Assembly (NCBI GenBank): GCA_030704615.1
Contig: CM060732.1
Span: 34,761,053-34,825,052, forward strand
DNA: 64,000 nucleotides
Direction: 5' to 3'
Source: Takakia lepidozioides
Lineage: Eukaryota; Streptophyta; Takakiopsida; Takakiales; Takakiaceae
Every line of letters begins with the position of its first letter. The first letter of the stretch is position 1. The notes below the pieces were generated by a model. That model worked only from the letters and a program-made list of their open reading frames with translations, was not told the origin of the DNA and did no database searches. The position numbers and the translations under genes were made by a program. This document shows, piece by piece, positions 58,590 to 64,000 of the stretch.

Positions 58590-59720
58590 TTGTGGGGTAC
58601 GAGCAAGGATTTGCAGCAAGCTGCTGATGGACGGGTGCAACAAGCTTGGGAAGAAGTTTTTGTACCGTCAGGAGAGGGAGGAGAGAGTGCGGTGATTGCA
58701 CCAGGGCCACCTCAGTTGTCGCCATTGGACACCACACCTCTTGTGTGGAAGCGGCCGGATGAAGGCATTTGCCTTCTGGACTTGTTTGGCGGGATCAGCA
58801 CCGGATTGGCTGCTGTGCTACAGGCAGGTGTGCGGGTAAGGCGTTACCTGTATGTGGAGAGGGATGAGACTGCATGACGCGTCTCACTGCGCCATGTGCT
58901 CAGTTGGTACAGCAGTACCCTGACTTGTTGCCTGTGTCTGCAGTTCGTGGATACCAACAAGCCTTGCCAGCAGACATTCTTGTTGGGGCGCAAGATTTGG
59001 AGCAGGTTGGCTCCATTGATCTGATAGTGGCAGGTTGGCCCTGCCAAGGGCATTCATCAGCCGGGCATGGCAATGGATTGCGAGACTCGAGGACGGGTCT
59101 GTTTTGGGAGATGGTGCGGATTTTGCGCTGCTTGCAGCTTCATCAAGCTGTATCTCCAGCATACATCTTGGAGAATGTACCACTGATGGGTGATTCTCGG
59201 GCCAGGGTGATGGCCAGTGTGCATCAAGTCCGGTCGTGGCTTAGGTCAGCAGTGTTGCTGGATGCAGCTGCAGTGGGGTCACGGGCTCATCGTCCACGAC
59301 TATGGTGGACTAACTTGATGCCACCCGCACTGCTCAAGCGTGCATTTGATGGGGTGCAGCGGCCAGCACACCTCACCGTGGATGGCATTTTGGACACAGG
59401 AAGGCAGTCTCAACGTGTGAGACACGATGACCGTTTGCCTTTGGCAGTGGTCAACAGGGTGGGTCAACCACGAGCAGCATTACCTACACTGCTCAGCTTC
59501 CCAGGATCCCATGCTTTTCGGGATGGTGGACCTGGCCTCCTGTGGATGCTCAGTTGCAGCAGTTAGTGGAGCCTAATGCCGACGAGCGAGAGCGGGCTAT
59601 GGGGTTTTCCACTGGGACCACGGCGGTGCCTTCTCTTTCTGAGGCATCACGTCGTCAGGTGTTGGGGCAAGCAATGGATCTCAATTGCTTGACCTGGATT
59701 GTCAGCTTGGCTATGGCTGA
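58590..59720 (+). pseudogene. C5-cytosine DNA methyltransferase domain inside the Gypsy pol region
   Basis: Methyltransferase motifs occur in canonical order. Motif I is LLDLFGGISTGLAAVL (SAM binding, 58773-58820). Motif II is YLYVERDE (58848-58868). Motif IV is VAGWPCQGHSSAG with the catalytic Cys codon at 59042. Motif VI is YILENVPLMG with Glu at 59171. Motif VIII is VGSRAHRPRLWWTNL (59276-59320). Motifs IX-X are near ERAMGFSTGTTAVPS and RRQVLGQAMDLNC (59590-59692). The AHRPRLWWTNL block resembles the AHRARYFWGNL block of DNMT3/DRM enzymes, so a DNMT3-like origin is suggested but not proven. No reader domain (PWWP, ADD or BAH) is visible. A TGA at 58875, a shift near 58890 and a 1-base loss near 59540 break this copy. 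It sits between protease and RT. Confidence 0.88.
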
Positions 59721-60169
59721 GCAACGTAGAGTGCGGAGTACACTTCCCTTGACGGTCTCTCTGCCTACCGAGACGGTACAGGCAGCGAGTGGGGGCGAGC
59801 CGGTGAGGACCACGAGGTGTAGACATCCATGGCACATGTGGGAGGTGCTCGAGGTTCAGAGAGGAGTTGGCAGCGAAGCAGCTGTGATGGATGAGGTTGG
59901 GGATTCTTCTCGGGATGAGGAGGTTCTCAATGATGAGATGATGGGGCAGGATGAGGCCTTGTCATTGACTGAGCAGGAAGGGGGTACTGCTCAAGAGGTT
60001 GCAGCATAGCAACCACGGGACGCGTCCTCACCTCTAAGCCCACTGGACTTAAGGTTGCAGTTACGGAGGACAATTGGGAGCCTGACATTGGACCCATTGT
60101 CACCGGAGGAGAGAGAGACGACATATAGGGCGGTTCCTGAGGGCTTACAGGAATTGCTTTGCCTTCAGT

Positions 60170-61481
60170 TTGAAGGACTTGGGAGCACTGAAGGGTCAAG
60201 AGATCCGTATTGAGTTGGCCACTGACACGCCAATCTTTCGGAGACCCTATAGATACAGTGACATGGAGAGGTCTTTGATTCAGATGAGGACTCAAGATCT
60301 CTGGGAGGTAGGTTTGGTGGAGCTCTCTGGTGGAGTGTATGCTTCAGCCACAGTGATGCCAGCTAAGAAGGATGTCTATGGCAATTGGACGGAGAGACGT
60401 ATGTGCGGTGATTACCGGCCTGTAAATCGTCAGACCAAGTCCGATAGGTATGCCATGCCAACACCAGAGGAGATCTTTGATGCCATTGGGCATTCCAAGG
60501 TCTTTAGCACGTTGGATTTACGATCCGGATATCACCAGTTGCCGATCAAGGAGGCGGATAAGCAAAAGACGGCATTCTGGGGGATCAATGAGCACGGGAA
60601 GGATTGCCTATACCAGTGGCGGTTCTTACCATTTGGGCTTAAAAACGCCCGCTGAGTTTCAAAGAGTCATGGACAGGATTCTAGCAGGGGTGGAGTTTGC
60701 TCGGTGCTACATAGATGACATCATCATCTTTAGTGCTACGGTGGAGGAGCATGAGAGACACCTTCAGGGGGTATTTGAGCGCTTGAGGACGCACGGATTG
60801 AAGTTACATCCGGGCAAGTGCAAGTTTTTCCACAACCAGATTGAGTATCTGGGTCACATGATATATCCTGGAGGATTGGGGGTACAGCAGACAGGTAAGG
60901 TAGAGTCCATTGCACAGGTTCCACGCCCCACGGATGTGAGCCGAGTTCGAGCTTTCATGGGGTTAGCAAACTATTACAGACGGTTTGTTAAGGGATTTAG
61001 TGCCATTGCAAAGGCTCTAACCAAGCTGACCAAGGTGGACCAGGAGTGGCAGTGGGAAGATGAGCAAGAACAAGCTTTTCAAGAGCTCAAGGCGAGGTTG
61101 ACCTCGGCGCCCATCTTGAGACGACCTATCAGGGGGCGTCCTTTTCAGCTGCATACAGATTGGAGCATGTTGGGGCTTGGAGCGGTGCTCACACAGGTGG
61201 ATGATGAGGGAAGAGAGTTCGTAGTGGCTTATGCTAGCCGCTCGAACAATGCTGCAGAGTCTAAGTATAGCTCATATGAGGGAGAATGCTTAGCTGCAGT
61301 GTGGGCCGTGGCACACTTCAGGTGCTATTTATACGGCAATCTCTTCACCCTTGTCACGGATCACCAACCACTCAAGTGGTTGATGGAGTCAGACAAGCTT
61401 ACGGGGAAGCTTGCACGGTGGGCACTCATCCTTCAAGAGTATGACTTTCAGGTGGTGCATCGACCGGGTTTGGTCAATTGA
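60170..61481 (+). pseudogene. Gypsy reverse transcriptase and RNase H
   Basis: RT motifs are FRRPYRYSDMERSLI, ATVMPAKKDVYGNW, MCGDYRPVNRQT, STLDLRSGYHQLPIKEADKQ, RFLPFGLKNA and, after a shift at about 60650, the catalytic YIDD (CYIDDIIIFS). RNase H has LHTDWSMLGLGAVLTQ, YSSYEGECLAAVWAV and VTDHQPLKWL. The frame ends at a TGA at 61479 that is in frame with the integrase region. Confidence 0.93.
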
Positions 61482-61490
61482 AATGCAGGG

Positions 61491-62564
61491 TTGAGTCGTA
61501 ATCCATGCACGAGCCAGCAGGATGACACTGGAGCTCGGTGGCATGGTGAGACGGACGAGGAGATGGTGCCCGGATGGCATGCATCTGCATTTCTGTGTAT
61601 CTTGGCAGCGGAAGGCCAGGTTGGACCTACAATAGGGATGACTGTAGATCAAGTGTCTGAGGACCCTGAGGCCAGCAATGAGCAGGGTGGCGCCAAAGAT
61701 ATACATGAGGTTAGTTGTGTTGGACTACCTCCGCAGTGGAGACACGGCAGCCACTGTGACTGCCAAGGAGAGGGATCGGATCCTACAACGAGCCAGGAGG
61801 TTCAAGTGGGAGGGGACACACCTGCTCCGAGTGTGGGAGGATGGTCGAGTGAGGATTGTGCCTCACCCAACACAGCGGGCACGGTTAGTGCGGCATGCCC
61901 ACGAGGAGTTGGGGCATTTTGGGGTGCGACGCACCATAGCCTACTGCAGGGGCAGTATTGGTGGCGTGGTATGCACACAGAGGTCCAACAATTTGTGGCT
62001 AGGTGCATGGTGTGTGACAGGGTGCGTGCTTCATTCAACGCCCCTACTCCACAATTGCACCCTCTTCCGATCATGGGATTGGGCTACAGGTGGAGTCTTG
62101 ACTTCGCAGGGCCGTTGCCACTGACCATGCGCCACAACAAGTACGTGTTGGTGATGGTGGAGCACTTCTCCAAGTGGATTGAATTGGTTCCATTGCCTGA
62201 TAAGGCTAGTGAGGGAGCTGCGTATGCATTCTTGGATTGTGTGCTTAGCCGATTCGGTGCTCCGGCTGAGGTACTCACGGACCAAGGGAGAGAGTTCTTG
62301 GGGGAGTTTCAGGCTTTGTGTGACAAGGCCTTGATAGACCACCGCACCACTTCTCAGGATCATCCTGAGGCCGATGGCTTGGCAGAGAGAGTTGTCCAGA
62401 CAGTAAAGAGGGGTTTGCGCAAGTATGGCTTGCAGAAGGGACACCTAGGAGATTGGGACCTTCAGTTACCCTGGTTAGCCATGGGCTACAGGTTCAGGTA
62501 TGGGGCGATGCTGCTTTTAACCTACCTAGGACTCCTGCTGCACGGGAGTACAGTCGGGCTATGA
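61491..62564 (+). pseudogene. Gypsy integrase
   Basis: The HHCC zinc module is split over two frames: RHAHEELGHFGVRR at about 61890 in one, and QQFVARCMVCDRV at 61985 in the other. The core follows with SLDFAGPLP (Asp), VLTDQGREFLGEF (Asp) and DHPEADGLAERVV (Glu), so the DDE triad is complete. The usual end (MGYRFS..SPYFLL) stops at GYRF near 62490, where the sequence passes into a different open frame. It joins element cDNA into the genome. Confidence 0.88.
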
Positions 62565-63568
62565 TTATGCCCTTCAACCAAATTCCCATTGTGCTGGATT
62601 TGGCTTGGAAGGAATTTAGTCCTCCGCAGTCATTGGCACATTACTACCAGATCATGCGCATTTGGTTGCCGGTGGCAACTCGGACTAAGGTTCTTCCAAA
62701 CAATCGACCCATTGAGGATCATCACTTTGCGAGGTACTGGTTTGAGGCAGGTACCATGCTGAAGGAATTAATTGCCTTCCAGGTTGTACATGGGTACATC
62801 TATACCAAGACCAAAGAGGTATCTAGTATTGTCATGGGCTGTGGATTATACTATGTTGCTAGTTTTTGGGCACGTTATCACATTGAGCAGCAAAAGATGC
62901 AATCACGATTTCTGAGTTATTCCAGTGGGGATCATTGGGTCTTACCTTTAGTGCCACCTCATATGTACCTATACGATGCAAAAGTTATGATGCAGAAAGA
63001 TTCCCAACTTCGTTCATGGTTTAATTCGGCTTGGAACAATTTGACAACACAGAAATTTGGCCCTGAGGATATTTTCTTTAAGGGACATGAAGCCTGGAAA
63101 TACTTACACTGTTCCAAAGTCATTGGCACACCTCTCACCTATACGGATAAGGAGTTCAGGGCGTTCACTAATTTTGCTTGCAAGCGCTTAAAGCAAGTTG
63201 TACAATTTAAACTTCCAGACATGGTGGGATCATATTGTATGCCACACAGGATTCCACTTAAAGTTCGGCCGTTAAAACACCTAAGGGGGGACGAGGATTC
63301 TGATACTACTGTTTCTTCAGAGGACTCTTTTGACATGACAGAGGACTATGCACTTCAGATGGCAGAGAAGAAACGACGGGGAATTCCTATGCCTGAGAGG
63401 TTACCTCATTATCAGCCAAAGGAGGGTCAGACATTTCCAGGTAGTGCTCAATCATCTCCATCAGCCAGTGACAGGACTCGGGCTCGCACATGGAGTCCTT
63501 CACGAGACTCTCACCGTCAGAAGGGTGCTCGCTCACAAAGGTTGCTAATCCCAAACAGTAAACCGTGA
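62453..63568 (+). CDS. Unidentified extra ORF at the 3' end of the methyltransferase-carrying Gypsy element
   Basis: An uninterrupted frame of 371 codons follows the integrase. It overlaps it by 112 bp, and its real sequence probably begins near 62510. It ends 14 bp before the polypurine tract, so it lies inside the element. The N-terminal two thirds look globular, rich in aromatic residues (LAHYYQIMRIWLPVATRTKV, HFARYWFEAGTMLKELIAF, MGCGLYYVASFWARYHIEQQ, LRSWFNSAWNNLTTQKFGPE). The C-terminal third is Ser/Arg-rich (RARTWSPSRDSHRQKGARSQ). There is no signal peptide or obvious membrane helix, so an envelope protein is unlikely. I do not recognise a family. It is the only long intact frame in the element. 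Confidence 0.6.
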   Translation: MGPSVTLVSHGLQVQVWGDAAFNLPRTPAAREYSRAMIMPFNQIPIVLDLAWKEFSPPQSLAHYYQIMRIWLPVATRTKVLPNNRPIEDHHFARYWFEAGTMLKELIAFQVVHGYIYTKTKEVSSIVMGCGLYYVASFWARYHIEQQKMQSRFLSYSSGDHWVLPLVPPHMYLYDAKVMMQKDSQLRSWFNSAWNNLTTQKFGPEDIFFKGHEAWKYLHCSKVIGTPLTYTDKEFRAFTNFACKRLKQVVQFKLPDMVGSYCMPHRIPLKVRPLKHLRGDEDSDTTVSSEDSFDMTEDYALQMAEKKRRGIPMPERLPHYQPKEGQTFPGSAQSSPSASDRTRARTWSPSRDSHRQKGARSQRLLIPNSKP

Positions 63569-63582
63569 GGACACGGCTTTTT

Positions 63583-63599
63583 GAGAGGGGGAGGGGGAA
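63583..63599 (+). other. Polypurine tract of the Gypsy element
   Basis: gagagggggagggggaa, a 17-base purine run directly before the LTR border, the normal primer for plus-strand synthesis. Confidence 0.85.
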
Positions 63600-64000
63600 T
63601 GTTAGAGGGCTGCTTGGGACTTAGACGCTTTTATGGGTTCTGTGGGGTACCCTTAATTTTTGCGCAGACTGAGACCAACAGGAGCCTTAAGGGTGGTAGG
63701 AGCAGGCTTTAGGGGGGTTACGGCAGCCCGAAAGCTTCGCAAGCCAGTCACAGGTCACAGCAGTCACAGCTGACAAGCTTCACACAGCCCGACACAGCTT
63801 TACACAGCACTAGAAGAGAAACCGGCTTTTTCCATGCTCTGCCATCTCACACCTGGCATATTCCACGCTTTTATCACAGGGTCTGTAGAGTGAGCAAGGT
63901 GTGTGGGTCAAAATATGCCCTAATGTGGGATGTCTCAACTGTGATCCACACCCGAGCCAAGAACGATGTGAAAACAGCCATGAGCTTGGCGGGAGTTGGC
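63600..64000 (+). repeat. 3' LTR (partial) of the methyltransferase-carrying Gypsy element
   Basis: Begins TGTTAGAGGGCTGC directly after the polypurine tract and continues past the window edge. It contains repeated cacag and tcacag words (63750-63810). No second copy exists in the window. Confidence 0.75.

Larger units (their letters stand above)
56600..64000 (+). mobile_element. Ty3/Gypsy retrotransposon carrying a cytosine DNA methyltransferase (5'-truncated, runs off the window)
   Basis: The order on the plus strand is gag with two zinc knuckles, protease, C5-cytosine methyltransferase, RT, RNase H, integrase, an extra ORF, a polypurine tract and the start of the 3' LTR. No copy of the LTR start (tgttagagggctgcttggg) and no gag N-terminus are found to the left, so the 5' end is missing. 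Frames shift at least near 57420, 58180, 58360, 58590, 58890, 59540, 60650 and within 61700-62520, and in-frame stops occur at 58875 and 61479. The copy is therefore not functional. Confidence 0.9.

Noticed and set aside
58363-58695. Separate gene between protease and methyltransferase
   Set aside because: It is a short frame left by frameshifts within one continuous pol region; parts of it read on in neighbouring frames.
62453-63568. Retroviral envelope gene
   Set aside because: No signal peptide, no transmembrane helix, no cysteine pattern or furin-like site; kept as an unknown ORF instead.

Overview
The window reads as nuclear DNA of a land plant. Genes have spliceosomal introns with GT..AG borders. 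The recognisable products are plant-type: a cytosolic GluRS with a GST-like N-terminus, an FHA2-like protein, an LTI65/CAP160-type LEA protein, an ABIL subunit of the SCAR/WAVE complex and DYW-class PPR remnants. Intergenic space is filled with decayed Copia, Ty3/Gypsy and CACTA elements. The PPR style and the TE mix suggest a non-seed plant (fern, lycophyte or bryophyte). That placement is inference; no marker here fixes the species.

Host gene region, about 1-31.5 kb, in order: an unrecognised membrane-anchored basic protein (+); glutamyl-tRNA synthetase (-, six exons); a five-exon LTI65/CAP160-like dehydration/cold protein (+) whose upstream region has ABRE and DRE cores and which lies head-to-head with GluRS; the 20S proteasome PBD (PSMB2-type) subunit (-, four exons); an FHA2-like protein (-, one exon) head-to-head with a TEX30/KANL3-like alpha/beta-hydrolase (+, six exons); a decayed PPR-DYW gene (-); a tandem repeat array; and a long ABIL gene (-, about 25.8-31.5 kb) with a minisatellite in one exon and a fourfold exon-like repeat in an intron. 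Exon joins for the five best-supported genes were checked for splice consensus and reading phase.

Transposon region, about 35-64 kb: a Copia element (+) cut off near the start of its RT domain; a Ty3/Gypsy element (-) abutting it, with one full LTR and one LTR fragment; PPR debris; a CACTA (En/Spm, TNP2) transposon (-) starting at a CACTA terminus near 46,822; and a 5'-truncated Ty3/Gypsy element (+) running off the right edge in its 3' LTR.

The most unusual content is in the last two elements. The right-hand Gypsy element carries a C5-cytosine DNA methyltransferase domain between protease and reverse transcriptase, plus an unidentified ORF of about 350 residues just before the polypurine tract. 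The CACTA element has a SET-domain (protein lysine methyltransferase-type) gene upstream of, and on the same strand as, its transposase. So two unrelated mobile elements within about 10 kb each carry a chromatin-modifying enzyme domain. Both copies are damaged by frameshifts or stops, so any function must be judged from relatives elsewhere in the genome.
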